64,000 nt of DNA from Rhodospirillaceae bacterium (lineage in GTDB: Bacteria; Pseudomonadota; Alphaproteobacteria; GCA-2731375), in contig JABIWH010000056.1 of the NCBI GenBank assembly GCA_018701215.1, forward strand, positions 1 to 64,000. Reading direction: 5' to 3'. Position 1 is the first letter of the stretch, and each line of letters opens with the position of its first letter. A model generated the notes under the pieces. It ran no database searches. It worked only from the letters and a program-made list of their open reading frames with translations, and had not been told where the DNA came from. Positions 1 to 8,375 of this stretch are shown here, piece after piece. Both the position numbers and the translations under genes were made by a program.

Positions 1-391
1 CCCGCGCCTCGGCGCGTTCGAGAAAATCCAGCCATCTGGGGACGATTTCAGCACCCCGGTCCGCCGCCACGTCGGACCAGGTCAGGACCGTGTAATCCTT
101 GAAACAATGGCTTTCCGCATTGGGTAGTGACGGCATCGAGGCTGCCATGGCATCGACCCCGGCGCCGCCGTCGCCATACATCAGCAACAAACGGTCTTCG
201 ACGGGCATAACAATTTCGGACTGCAAACGATTCAGGCCGCTCAAGGTTAGCGAAGCAAAACGCTGGGGCTGGGCCGCGATGATCGGATCCAGTTCGGCGG
301 TGTTCTGCACCCCGAAATGGGCCCGCTCCAGGCCCAGATGCTCAAACAGCGCCAATAGTCGCTGTTCGGCGGTCAGCGCATCTCCATTCAT
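1..391 (-). CDS. alpha/beta hydrolase, N-terminal part only (cut by window edge)
   Basis: An open frame runs on the minus strand from an ATG at 389-391 to the window edge without a stop, giving about 130 residues. The text contains LFEHLGLERAHFGVQNTAE and RFASLTLSGLNR, which resemble the pre-nucleophile helix and following strand of small alpha/beta hydrolases. The expected GxSxG is here replaced by FGVQNT, so either the nucleophile has been lost or this is a non-catalytic or differently built member. The start lies 2 bases after the stop of the upstream glyoxalase-fold gene, so the two are almost certainly co-transcribed. The catalytic Asp and His would lie outside the window. The fold assignment is inference; that the frame is coding is well supported by the tight spacing. 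Confidence 0.6.
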   Translation of the reverse strand, partial: MNGDALTAEQRLLALFEHLGLERAHFGVQNTAELDPIIAAQPQRFASLTLSGLNRLQSEIVMPVEDRLLLMYGDGGAGVDAMAASMPSLPNAESHCFKDYTVLTWSDVAADRGAEIVPRWLDFLERAEAR

Positions 392-393
392 GA

Positions 394-1158
394 CTAAACC
401 AAGTTGACCCGTACGCCGCACAGCATGATTTGGTTGTCGCCTTGCCGTAGCTCCATCTTGTCCGCCATGGCCAGGATATTGGCGCGGTCGGCGGGCAGCA
501 CATCAATGGCGCAAATGCCCACGCCGCGGCCGTCCGTGTCGGTGGAAAAACGGATATGGGCATTGTCCAGTTTGACCGCCGGCATGCCGTTGATGCGCTC
601 CACCGGCAGATCCAGAACCTCGCCCCAGCGTTTGGCCAGGGCGTCCGGATCTGCCGCTTGTATTTCCACGGCCACCAATGCCTCGGTGTCCTGGGTCTGG
701 ACGAATTCCTGCCAGTTCGGGCCGGCCCATTTCCAGCGCGACAGCTTCTCCGCCGGATTGCCTTCCGGGCCCATGTCGTCGATGGAAAGGATAGCGCCCG
801 GCACGTCGGCGGGATGAAAATGCGTGGCATGGGCATCGTCGTCGTCATGGCGCCAGATGGCGCGTACGCCAAGGGCCTCGATACGCTCCCGATGGGCCAG
901 GGCGTCATCGCATTCCATGATGATCATATAGCCGCCGTCGCCGCCCCGCCGTTCCAGATAGCGCCCAGCCGTCGTGCCCTCTTTGATAGGGGCGACAACC
1001 TCGATCAAATCGCCGCCAATGGGCAGCAGAGCATTATTCAGACCAAATTCAGCCACATTGGGATCGTTGTAGCAGACCGCCAGGCCCAGGGTGGCGCCGA
1101 TATCGACCACCGCCGTCTTCAGATCCTTGGCCACGAAAACAAATTGCCGTAAGCGCAT
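394..1158 (-). CDS. glyoxalase-like (VOC superfamily) domain protein
   Basis: A 254-residue protein opening MRLRQFVFVAKDLKTAVVD, the usual beta-alpha start of a vicinal-oxygen-chelate module, followed by LPIGGDLIEVVAPI and a second half beginning near residue 135. It resembles the glyoxalase-like Pfam family seen in ring-cleavage and isomerase-type enzymes, though the metal ligands cannot be placed with confidence. The start chosen is the ATG at 1156-1158, preceded by GGAG at a good distance; an in-frame ATG 33 bases upstream lacks such a site. It lies in a leftward run with FolD, an isomerase and a Baeyer-Villiger oxygenase, suggesting a role in breakdown of a ring compound. The substrate is not evident. 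Confidence 0.75.
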   Translation of the reverse strand: MRLRQFVFVAKDLKTAVVDIGATLGLAVCYNDPNVAEFGLNNALLPIGGDLIEVVAPIKEGTTAGRYLERRGGDGGYMIIMECDDALAHRERIEALGVRAIWRHDDDDAHATHFHPADVPGAILSIDDMGPEGNPAEKLSRWKWAGPNWQEFVQTQDTEALVAVEIQAADPDALAKRWGEVLDLPVERINGMPAVKLDNAHIRFSTDTDGRGVGICAIDVLPADRANILAMADKMELRQGDNQIMLCGVRVNLV

Positions 1159-1177
1159 ACTAAATCTCCAGTTTGTT

Positions 1178-1250
1178 AGAGCAATTTTCAATTAATCGGA
1201 ATGGCCCAAGACTTATCTGGCGCGACTTAGATTATTGATTCAATTGCTCT
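1178..1250. repeat. imperfect palindromic intergenic element, copy 1
   Basis: The ends are AGAGCAATT and AATTGCTCT, and the inner arms (AATTAATC against GATTATT) also pair imperfectly. The element fills the gap between folD and the glyoxalase-like gene. A related, shorter palindrome with the same AGAGCAATTTTC start lies at 8215-8265. This looks like a small interspersed palindromic repeat and not an operator, but only two copies are visible here. Confidence 0.5.
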
Positions 1251-1264
1251 TTTCTTAAGAGTCT

Positions 1265-1289
1265 GAACATGTTTTGAAGAAACATGCTC
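1265..1289 (-). terminator. hairpin at the 3' end of folD, weak terminator candidate
   Basis: GAACATGTTT and AAACATGCTC form a 10-bp stem (one wobble) with a 5-base loop, ending on the first base of the folD stop codon region. No clear run of T follows on the minus strand, so it may act as a weak attenuator, an mRNA 3' stabiliser, or be part of the neighbouring palindromic element. Confidence 0.3.
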
Positions 1290-2182
1290 TAGGCGGGCAT
1301 TGCTGTTTCAATTCCAGCCGCCCAGCAGGCCGCCGTCACCGTGTTGACCATCAGGCAGGCGATGGTCATGGGGCCGACACCGCCCGGCACCGGGGTAATG
1401 GCGCCGGCGATCTCTTTTGCCGCCTCGAAATCCACATCGCCGGTCAACCTTGTCTTGCCCCCGCCGGCGTCAATTCGGTTCATGCCTACATCAATCACCA
1501 CGGCGCCCGGTTTAATGCAATCGCCGCCCAGCATTTCCGGCACGCCCACGGCGGCAACCAGAATATCCGCCTCCCGGCAGATGGCGGGTAGGTCCTGGGT
1601 GCGGGAATGCGCGATGGTCACCGTGCAATGTTCCGCCAACAGTAATTGTGCCATGGGTTTGCCCACCAGGTTGGAGCGGCCCACCATGACCGCGCGCTTG
1701 CCGCTCATGCCGCCCTGGCCAAACCGGTCGGCCAACAGCATGGAACAGCCCAACGGGGTGCACGGCACCAGGGCGCTTTGCCCGCTGGCCAGGCGCCCGG
1801 CATTTATCGGGTGTAGGCCGTCGACATCCTTGTTGGGATCAATGGCCAGAATAATGACGCCCTCGTCAATATGTTTCGGCAGGGGCAGCTGCACCAGGAT
1901 GCCATGCACGGCAGGGTCGTCGTTCAGCTTGGCGACGACCTCGAGCAAGTGATCCTGGGTGGTTTCCTCGGCCAGACGAATGGTGTCCGAGAGAAAGCCC
2001 ATTTCCAGCGCGATCTTGCCCTTGTTGCGGACATAGACTTGACTGGCCGGATCCTCGCCCACGATCACCACCGTCAGGCCCGGCACCAGGCCATGGTTCG
2101 CTTTCAACTGTCCGCTTTGCAGGGCCACCATGCCCCGCAAGCCGACGGCAAAGGCCTTGCCGTCAATAATATCCGCCGTCAT
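1289..2182 (-). CDS. folD: bifunctional methylenetetrahydrofolate dehydrogenase / methenyltetrahydrofolate cyclohydrolase
   Basis: FolD oxidises 5,10-methylene-tetrahydrofolate to methenyl-tetrahydrofolate with NADP and hydrolyses it to 10-formyl-tetrahydrofolate in the cytoplasm. The 297-residue length is normal. The catalytic Tyr-x3-Lys is present at Y50 and K54 within QVYVRNKGKIALEMG, the folate-site segment GILVQLPLPKHI follows, then the nucleotide-binding VGRSNLVGKP and the C-terminal signature TPVPGGVGPMT. It sits 38 bases downstream of the DsbA-like isomerase gene in the same direction. A formate-tetrahydrofolate ligase elsewhere in the window (50369-52039) works in the same one-carbon route. 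The assignment is secure; the exact start is the ATG with only a weak ribosome site. Confidence 0.97.
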   Translation of the reverse strand: MTADIIDGKAFAVGLRGMVALQSGQLKANHGLVPGLTVVIVGEDPASQVYVRNKGKIALEMGFLSDTIRLAEETTQDHLLEVVAKLNDDPAVHGILVQLPLPKHIDEGVIILAIDPNKDVDGLHPINAGRLASGQSALVPCTPLGCSMLLADRFGQGGMSGKRAVMVGRSNLVGKPMAQLLLAEHCTVTIAHSRTQDLPAICREADILVAAVGVPEMLGGDCIKPGAVVIDVGMNRIDAGGGKTRLTGDVDFEAAKEIAGAITPVPGGVGPMTIACLMVNTVTAACWAAGIETAMPA

Positions 2183-2220
2183 TTGATACTTATCCGTCTA
2201 CTAGAGGAGTGGGTTGCCGA

Positions 2221-2823
2221 CTATACAGTCAGGGCAGCGCGGATCAATGGCATGCGGTCATTTCCAAAGTACATATCGCCATCGTTGACGAAAAATGTCG
2301 GCGAGCCATAGCCGCCGCGCCTGGCCAGATCTTCGGTATTGCCGCGCAATTCGGCTTTGATCTCGTCTGTCGCCATGGCCCCCGCCATTTCACCCGCATC
2401 CAGGCCGGCGGCGGTGGCGATTTCCACCAGGATATCATCCTGAGTGATATCCCGGTCATGCCCCCAATAGGCCTCGAACACGCCGGTGGCATAGGGCACC
2501 AGCTTGCCCCGGCGGTCGGCGGCGATGCAGCCGCGCATGGCCTTGACGCTGTTGATGGGGAAGATCGTCATGGGCCAGGAAATCTTGATGCCGCTATAGC
2601 GGGCCCAGTCCTGCAGATCCTTGTGCGCATAATCCTGTTTCGCCGGCACCGGATATTCCCGGCCGTGATAGACGGATGGATTGACAGTGTTGAACAGGCC
2701 GCCGACCAGGATCGGCCGCCAGGTAATCTCGACACCAAGTTCAGCGGCCAACGGTTGTAGATTGTGAAAGCCCAGATAGGTCCAGGGGCTGGAACAATCG
2801 AAAAAGCATTCCAATTTGGCCAT
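2221..2823 (-). CDS. 2-hydroxychromene-2-carboxylate isomerase / DsbA-like thioredoxin-fold protein
   Basis: A 200-residue protein beginning KLECFFDCSSPWTYLGFHN. In the kappa-class GST / hydroxychromene-carboxylate isomerase family the Ser of the F-D-x-x-S-P-W/Y-x-Y segment binds glutathione. No CxxC is present at that site, so it is an isomerase-type and not a disulfide-exchange DsbA. Later text (GSPTFFVNDGDMYFGNDRM) is the cis-proline loop and C-terminal strand typical of the fold. In known pathways the enzyme isomerises a ring-cleavage product of naphthalene degradation, but many family members act on other substrates. Its neighbour 17 bases upstream is a Baeyer-Villiger monooxygenase, so a role in ring-compound catabolism is likely, with the substrate unknown. 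Confidence 0.85.
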   Translation of the reverse strand: MAKLECFFDCSSPWTYLGFHNLQPLAAELGVEITWRPILVGGLFNTVNPSVYHGREYPVPAKQDYAHKDLQDWARYSGIKISWPMTIFPINSVKAMRGCIAADRRGKLVPYATGVFEAYWGHDRDITQDDILVEIATAAGLDAGEMAGAMATDEIKAELRGNTEDLARRGGYGSPTFFVNDGDMYFGNDRMPLIRAALTV

Positions 2824-2840
2824 GCTGCCTGTCCTTGTCT

Positions 2841-4466
2841 TTAGCTGAGATCGAAGCCCGCGTAACCGTCCGCCGCCACTTGCTGTAGGCGTTGGCGAAA
2901 GCGCGGCGCGCCGCCGTTATAGATCATGTAGCGCAGTTTATCATGGCCCGCGACGTTGGAGTTATAGCCGGTAAACCAGGACTGGCTGTTGCCCAGCAGG
3001 GAATATTTATAGGTATCCTTCACATGCGCCGTCCATTCGTTCTCGGCCTCCTGGCTGGCTTCGATGCGGCTGATATTGTTTTTGCGCATGTGGACCAGCA
3101 GATCCGTGGCCCAGTCCACCGCTTCCTCGATGCCGCGGGGGAAATTGGTCGAGACCGAACCTCCCTGAGGGCCGGCCAGAGTGATCAGGTTAGGGAAGCC
3201 GACGACCTGCAGGCCCAAATAAGTGATCGGCCCGTCCATCCATTTGTCGCTCAACTTCTGGCCGCCAACGCCCTTGATTTCGATGCGGTCAAAGGCGCCG
3301 GTAATGGCGTCAAAGCCGGTGGCATAGATGATCACATCGAATTCATGCTCTTTCTCGGTGGTCTTGATGCCCGCCGGAGTGATGCATTCGATCGGCGTTT
3401 CGTTGATGTCCACCAGATGCACGTTGTCGTGGTTGTAGGCTTCGTAATACCGCGTCTCCAGGGGTACCCGGCGGGTGCCAAAGCCGTGATCCTTGGGGAT
3501 CAGCTTTTCCGCCGTGACCGGATCATTGACCCGCTGGCGGATCTTGTTGGCGATGAACTCGCTGAAGGCCGCGTTGGGGCCTTCCTCGACCAGAACATCG
3601 CGGAAATTACCGATCCAGACGCCAAAGCCGGGGGAGGCGTAAAGCTCCTCCCAAAATGCCTGGCGGTCCTGTTCCGAGACTTCCTCGAACTTACGCCGGT
3701 CCGGACCATGGATGAAGCCGCCGGGCGTCTCTTTGCAGCGGGCGAAGATCTCATCGTACGAGGCCTTGATCTTGGCCATCTCTGCATCGCTGATCTTGCT
3801 GTTATGCAGGGGCGCGCACCAGTTCGGGCGGCGTTGGAAGACGGTCATCTCGCCGACCTTGTCGGCGATCTCGGCGATGATCTGCACGGCGGTGGCCCCG
3901 GTGCCCAGGACGCCGACTTTCTTGCCGGTGAAATCCACCGGCTCCTTGGGCCAGTAATAGGTATGATAGGCCTCGCCCTGGTAGCTCTCCACGCCGGGAA
4001 TGGTCGGCATGGTGGGCGCCGACAGCATGCCGATGGCGGTCAGCAGCACCGGCGTCGTCAGGGTGCGGCCATCGGCCAGGTGCACGCTCCAGGTGTTGCT
4101 GGCTTCATCAAAGGCCGAGGATTCTACCTTGCAATTGAACTGCATGTGTTTGGACAGATCGAACTTGTCCACCACATGGTTCAAATAGCGCAGGGTCTCC
4201 GGCTGGCCGGCGAAATGCTCGCTCCAGTTCCACTCCGCCAGCAATTCCTTGGAGAATGAATAGCCGTAGCTATAGCTCTCGGAATCAAAGCGCGCGCCCG
4301 GATAGCGGTTCCAATACCACGTCCCCCCCGGCCCGGCCCCGGCCTCCAACACCGTCACATCGACGCCTTGTTCCAGCAGCCGGTACAGCTGATAGATCCC
4401 CGTGACCCCGGCCCCGATGATGATGACTTCGTGTTGCTGCGTGGCGCCGTTACTTGATTTGGACAT
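2841..4466 (-). CDS. flavin-containing Baeyer-Villiger monooxygenase
   Basis: A 541-residue FAD- and NADPH-dependent oxygenase that inserts oxygen next to a ketone carbonyl to give an ester or lactone. The FAD Rossmann motif GAGVTG lies at 18-23, the family fingerprint reads YQGEAYHTYYWP at 162-173 (Tyr where many have Phe), and the NADPH motif GTGATA at 188-193. RYPGARFDSESYSY at about 54-67 matches the cyclohexanone/phenylacetone monooxygenase group. The start is the ATG at 4464-4466; a frame extending 75 bases further upstream adds a hydrophobic stretch without family support. It heads the leftward run with the isomerase and FolD. Together with the alpha/beta hydrolase and acyl-CoA ligase nearby it suggests degradation of a cyclic ketone. 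Confidence 0.92.
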   Translation of the reverse strand: MSKSSNGATQQHEVIIIGAGVTGIYQLYRLLEQGVDVTVLEAGAGPGGTWYWNRYPGARFDSESYSYGYSFSKELLAEWNWSEHFAGQPETLRYLNHVVDKFDLSKHMQFNCKVESSAFDEASNTWSVHLADGRTLTTPVLLTAIGMLSAPTMPTIPGVESYQGEAYHTYYWPKEPVDFTGKKVGVLGTGATAVQIIAEIADKVGEMTVFQRRPNWCAPLHNSKISDAEMAKIKASYDEIFARCKETPGGFIHGPDRRKFEEVSEQDRQAFWEELYASPGFGVWIGNFRDVLVEEGPNAAFSEFIANKIRQRVNDPVTAEKLIPKDHGFGTRRVPLETRYYEAYNHDNVHLVDINETPIECITPAGIKTTEKEHEFDVIIYATGFDAITGAFDRIEIKGVGGQKLSDKWMDGPITYLGLQVVGFPNLITLAGPQGGSVSTNFPRGIEEAVDWATDLLVHMRKNNISRIEASQEAENEWTAHVKDTYKYSLLGNSQSWFTGYNSNVAGHDKLRYMIYNGGAPRFRQRLQQVAADGYAGFDLS

Positions 4467-4692
4467 TGTTGAACCCTGCACTGATGTGAACCTCAACCAA
4501 AACGCCGCTGTACCGACCCATGCGAGAACCAAGATGCCCAACGCTCACCAAGTTTCGGCGGCTCAAGGGCCATTGAAGCGGGATATCAGCAACACGGCGT
4601 ACCATGTATCTTGGGACTATTCTAACAAACGTTTGAAACCTCGTCCATGCCGGGACGCAGCACCCCCAGTACCAACCGCATTTCCGTTCAAA

Positions 4693-5595
4693 TTATCGTT
4701 GACCAATCAGACCTATTTCGATGCTTCGGCCAAACAGCCGTTCGGCGTTCTTGAAGGCGATCTTTTCGGCGATGGGGCGGGAGAACTGGCTCAGCCATTT
4801 TCTGTTCACCGCCATTATCTTCCCATAACCTTCCCACTGTTCATTGACCCAGGTATCGGACCCGACCATGAAGCGGTCGGAAAAGCGCTCAAGCACGCGG
4901 CGCCAGGCGGGATCAATCGTGCCTTGCGATGTGAGAATATCGCCCTCGCGAAATGATGTGTCCGCGTACAGCGTCTTGTAGGCTGCCATCATGGCCTCAA
5001 CTACATGGGCCGGTTCGGACATGCCCGCATGGGCCCAAATGATCTTGAGTCCCGGCTCAAGCGAGAAAAGCAGATCCACCGGTTCCTTGCCGGAATGCAC
5101 ATGCAGGAAGATATTCTTTGATACAGCCAGTTCAGCGATCTTGCGCAACAGGATTTCGTTGGCGGGATCGACCCCGTGCAGGTGGAATTCGCCGATACCC
5201 TCGTGGGGATAATCCGTCAGCCGTTGCATCAGATAGTCGATCATGCCCGGCGCCGTCGTCCAATTCGATGATCCGGCCTGACCGTGATAGGGGCGCAGCT
5301 CCGGCACGACGCGGTTCGGTGCATATTCCCATAGCTTGATGGTGCCTTCGTCCGGTGTCGATGACACCAGGGCCATGGTGACACCGGATTTGTCCATCAA
5401 TTGCAAAACGGTCGATGGCGGATAAGGCTGCCAGGCCGGCTCTTTGTAATGAACGTGGGCATCGAACAGCGGAAGCGCCGCTATGCCATCGCCGATATGC
5501 TTGGCACGATCATCGGCAAAACCGGGAATGGAGAGGCTCATCAACAACGAGGCCGTCAATGCCGCGGAGATCAGAACGCGACAAATGATTTTCAC
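4693..5595 (-). CDS. exported amidohydrolase-family (TIM-barrel metal hydrolase) protein
   Basis: A 300-residue protein with an N-terminal signal peptide (about residues 1-28, hydrophobic core ALTASLLMSLSIPG, cleavage near GFA-DD) followed by FDAHVHYKEP, the HxH metal motif of amidohydrolase-2 proteins. Further likely ligands lie in FLHVHSG and IIWAHAGMS, and the barrel end holds MVGSDTW with the conserved Asp. I chose the GTG at 5593-5595 because AAGGAGG stands 7-8 bases before it; an upstream ATG would place that ribosome site inside the coding sequence. It probably works in the periplasm as a lactonase or decarboxylase-like enzyme. It stands alone, with 226 bases separating it from the monooxygenase gene and 69 from the methyltransferase. 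Confidence 0.8.
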   Translation of the reverse strand: MKIICRVLISAALTASLLMSLSIPGFADDRAKHIGDGIAALPLFDAHVHYKEPAWQPYPPSTVLQLMDKSGVTMALVSSTPDEGTIKLWEYAPNRVVPELRPYHGQAGSSNWTTAPGMIDYLMQRLTDYPHEGIGEFHLHGVDPANEILLRKIAELAVSKNIFLHVHSGKEPVDLLFSLEPGLKIIWAHAGMSEPAHVVEAMMAAYKTLYADTSFREGDILTSQGTIDPAWRRVLERFSDRFMVGSDTWVNEQWEGYGKIMAVNRKWLSQFSRPIAEKIAFKNAERLFGRSIEIGLIGQR

Positions 5596-5664
5596 GACAA
5601 CCACCTCCTTGCTCACGATAACGACGCAATACCGGGTCGGCTGCTAACTTCCGAAAACGTCACT

Positions 5665-6507
5665 CTACACAGTGCCAACGCCAATCCGGGCGTGCACCCG
5701 CAGCTGCACCCGGTCGCCATCCAGCAGCTCCACATAGGCCTGGCGCATGGCGTCGTCGATGCGTTGGCGTTCGCCGTCATCCATTTCGCCCAGGCGGGCA
5801 CCCAGACGCAGGGCCAGTTGCGGGCGCCAGAAATTGCTGTCCAGATCGACGCGGGGACTGAAGCGAAGCTCCTGCTCCTCCCAGGCGCTGAAACCGGCGG
5901 CCTGGAAAATCTTGTTCAAGGCACCGTCATCACCCAGGCGCGTTGGGGTGAAGGCGCCTTCGTGGGGGTCAATGCCGGCGACCTCTCCCAACACCCGGTC
6001 CACTATTCCGAACTGGCTGTTGTCCGCTTTTGGGCCCCAGACCAGGAATGCCGCCCGGGCGCCGGGCCGCAGCACGCGGCGGGCTTGCCCCAGGGCGCGC
6101 TCGGGGGATGGCGTGTACATCAGGCCGAGGCGGCAGGTCACCGCATCGAAGCTGTCATCGTCGAAGGGCAGCTCTTCCATGGGGGTGACCTGAAAGGCCA
6201 TGTTTGTGACGCCTTGGTCTTTTGCCCGCCGTTCGGTGCCGGCCAGCATTTCGGCCACCAGGTCGGTGGCCGTGACCGTGCCCTCCGGGCCAACCAGGGC
6301 CGCCATGGAGATCGCCGGCTCCCCCACGCCCGAGGCGATGTCCAGCACATGCCGACCCGGCGCCACGCCGGCGGCCGCGATGAGGGGCTCGTTCAGACCC
6401 CTGGCCAGCCGGGCGAGATGATCCGCCTGTTCATTCCAGGCCCCGGCCCGAAGGATCCAGTTTTGCCGGGTTTCCTGTTGCTGCCGCGCGGCTTCACTTT
6501 GACTCAT
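5665..6507 (-). CDS. class I SAM-dependent methyltransferase
   Basis: A 280-residue UbiE-like methyltransferase. The SAM-binding motif I reads VLDIASGVGEP at about 54-64, the acidic residue at the end of strand 2 is in VTATDLVAEML, and ELPFDDDSFDAVTCRLGLMY is the motif II/III region. The start is the ATG at 6505-6507, just 4 bases after the stop of the acyl-CoA ligase gene, so the two form a transcriptional unit. No substrate-specific domain is visible; the C-terminal third resembles other small-molecule methyltransferases. The function beyond methyl transfer to a small molecule cannot be read from the sequence. Confidence 0.88.
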   Translation of the reverse strand: MSQSEAARQQQETRQNWILRAGAWNEQADHLARLARGLNEPLIAAAGVAPGRHVLDIASGVGEPAISMAALVGPEGTVTATDLVAEMLAGTERRAKDQGVTNMAFQVTPMEELPFDDDSFDAVTCRLGLMYTPSPERALGQARRVLRPGARAAFLVWGPKADNSQFGIVDRVLGEVAGIDPHEGAFTPTRLGDDGALNKIFQAAGFSAWEEQELRFSPRVDLDSNFWRPQLALRLGARLGEMDDGERQRIDDAMRQAYVELLDGDRVQLRVHARIGVGTV

Positions 6508-6511
6508 GACG

Positions 6512-8167
6512 CTACCTGCTGAATTCCTTGGCCATCTCGCGCAGCTTGAATTTCTGGATCTTGCCACTGGGCGTACGCGGCATTTCGTCGATCACTTCCA
6601 AATGCTCCGGCCAGTATTGCTTGGCCGTCTTGGTTTCTTCGAGATAGCGGATCATGCCCGCCATATCCAAACTGTCGCCGGCTTGCAGGGTGACAAAGGC
6701 ACAGCCAAGCTCGCCCATACGGTCATCGGGAATGCCGACCACCGCCACCTCGGCCACCGACGGGTGGCGGTACAGCACGTCCTCGACCTCGACCACGGGA
6801 ATGTTTTCGCCGCCCCGGATGATGATGTCCTTGGCCCGGCCCGTGATGCGGATATAGCCGTCGGGATGCATGAAGGCCTGATCGCCAGTATCGAACCAGC
6901 CGTCTTTGTCGGTGCCGTGCATTTCGGGCTTTTTCAGATAGCCGACGAACATGGACTGGCCGCGTACCTTTAGAATGCCTTCCTCGCCCTGGGGCAGGGG
7001 TTTGCCGTCCGGCCCATGGACCATGACTTCCGAATGGGGTAGGCAACCGCCGTCAGAGGTCCAGACTTTTTCATCCGGATCATTGGGGTCGCAAATGGTG
7101 GGGCAGGCGCATTCCGTCATGCCCCAGCCCGATAGTACCTTGAAGGTGAAATTCGCCGCCGCCTTTTGCACCAGGGCCGGTGGAATGGGCGCGCCGGCGG
7201 AGACAAAGGTGCGCAGCTTGGAAAGGTCGAAGTTCCCTACATTGGGCATTTCCACGATGTCGCTGAGAAACGGCGTCGCCCCCATGGTGAAGGTGGCGCC
7301 GTGTTTCTGAATCAACTCCACGCCCACCGGCGCATCCCAGCGGTCCAACAGCACCACTTCGACGCCCAGCATGACCGGCATCAGAATGGCATAGAGAAAG
7401 CCGGTTTGATGGGCCAGGGGCGAGGCCATGAATATCTTGTCGTCAGCACCCAGTTTATGATGCGTTATCCAGCTGTTCAAATGGCTCAACGTGCTGTTGG
7501 CGGTGTGCATCACACCTTTCGGCTGGCCGGTGGTGCCGGAGGTGTAGATCACCTCGTTGACATCATTCGGGGTGGGACGCAGGGCGGCCAGGGTGGCCTC
7601 CGCTTCCGCCGTATCCTCGAATTTGTCCTCTTGGGCGTTGCCCAGCAGGGCGGTGGCGAAATCGTCCGCGCCCGCGCCGCCTACATAGAAGGCATGTTGC
7701 AAATTTGGCAGATCGCCGCGGATCGCCTCGATCATCGGTTTGTATTCAAAGCCGCGAAAGACATGCGGCGCGATGATCACCTTGCTCTCGGCGAAGCCCA
7801 GCATGAAGCTTAATTCCCGTTCCCGAAAGATCGGCATCAACGGATTGGTGATGGCACCGATGCGGGCACAGGCCAGGTGCATGGCAATGAACTGCCACCA
7901 GTTCGGCAGCTGCAACGAGACCACGTCGCCCTTGCCCACACCCAGCTTGATCAAGGCCAGGCCAAGGCGCCGGGACAGCCGGTCCATCTCACCATAGCTC
8001 AGCGAGGTGCTCTGCCCCGTTTCGCCATTGTAGTCGGTGAGCGCGGGCAGGTCGGGGTCACGGGCCAGCACGTCATCGAGATAGTCAAACAGGGTTCGGT
8101 CAATCCAGGCGCCGGATTTCACAAAGGTGTCAATGCGTTCTTGCGGTAGATCCAAGCCAAGATCCAT
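6512..8167 (-). CDS. AMP-dependent acyl-CoA synthetase (cyclohexanecarboxylate-CoA ligase-like)
   Basis: A 551-residue adenylate-forming enzyme that activates a carboxylic acid with ATP and joins it to CoA. The P-loop-like motif YTSGTTGQPKGVMHT is at about 209-223, the GWGMTECACPT motif and the hinge-domain D-x-D-G-x-FDTGDQA, ITGRAKDIIIRGGENI and the C-terminal PRTPSGKIQKFKLRE with the catalytic Lys are all present. The overall text resembles AliA-type cyclohexanecarboxylate-CoA ligases more than long-chain fatty acid ligases. It is the first gene of a pair with the methyltransferase. A role in breakdown of alicyclic acids would fit the Baeyer-Villiger oxygenase nearby, which is an inference from context. 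Confidence 0.93.
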   Translation of the reverse strand: MDLGLDLPQERIDTFVKSGAWIDRTLFDYLDDVLARDPDLPALTDYNGETGQSTSLSYGEMDRLSRRLGLALIKLGVGKGDVVSLQLPNWWQFIAMHLACARIGAITNPLMPIFRERELSFMLGFAESKVIIAPHVFRGFEYKPMIEAIRGDLPNLQHAFYVGGAGADDFATALLGNAQEDKFEDTAEAEATLAALRPTPNDVNEVIYTSGTTGQPKGVMHTANSTLSHLNSWITHHKLGADDKIFMASPLAHQTGFLYAILMPVMLGVEVVLLDRWDAPVGVELIQKHGATFTMGATPFLSDIVEMPNVGNFDLSKLRTFVSAGAPIPPALVQKAAANFTFKVLSGWGMTECACPTICDPNDPDEKVWTSDGGCLPHSEVMVHGPDGKPLPQGEEGILKVRGQSMFVGYLKKPEMHGTDKDGWFDTGDQAFMHPDGYIRITGRAKDIIIRGGENIPVVEVEDVLYRHPSVAEVAVVGIPDDRMGELGCAFVTLQAGDSLDMAGMIRYLEETKTAKQYWPEHLEVIDEMPRTPSGKIQKFKLREMAKEFSR

Positions 8168-8214
8168 TTCGTCCTCCCAGACATAGCTACGCTACTAATT
8201 GTTTCGAGGATAAT

Positions 8215-8265
8215 AGAGCAATTTTCGATTTGTTGGAGTCGCTTACGCGGTCCAAATGATTGCTT
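8215..8265. repeat. imperfect palindromic intergenic element, copy 2
   Basis: It begins AGAGCAATTTTCGATTTG, continues TTGGA, and after a GC-rich centre returns as TCCAA and ATTGCTT. It shares its first dozen bases with the element at 1178-1250. It lies in the divergent gap between the acyl-CoA ligase and the GST gene, so it might also influence their promoters. Confidence 0.45.
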
Positions 8266-8375
8266 CCATTGTCCAGATGCTTGCGGATTGGCAAGAATGC
8301 TATCATAAAACCATTCCAGGGTTGGTGTCCGTGTCGCGGCTCCAGCCTCGTGGTGTAGCGGAAGGAAGCTGACAT

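Noticed and set aside
2892..4259. Long open frame antisense to the Baeyer-Villiger oxygenase gene
   Set aside because: It mirrors the coding strand in GC-rich sequence, has no ribosome site and matches no family; similar antisense frames occur opposite most long genes here (for example 36390-37862, 22843-24312 and 53870-55270).
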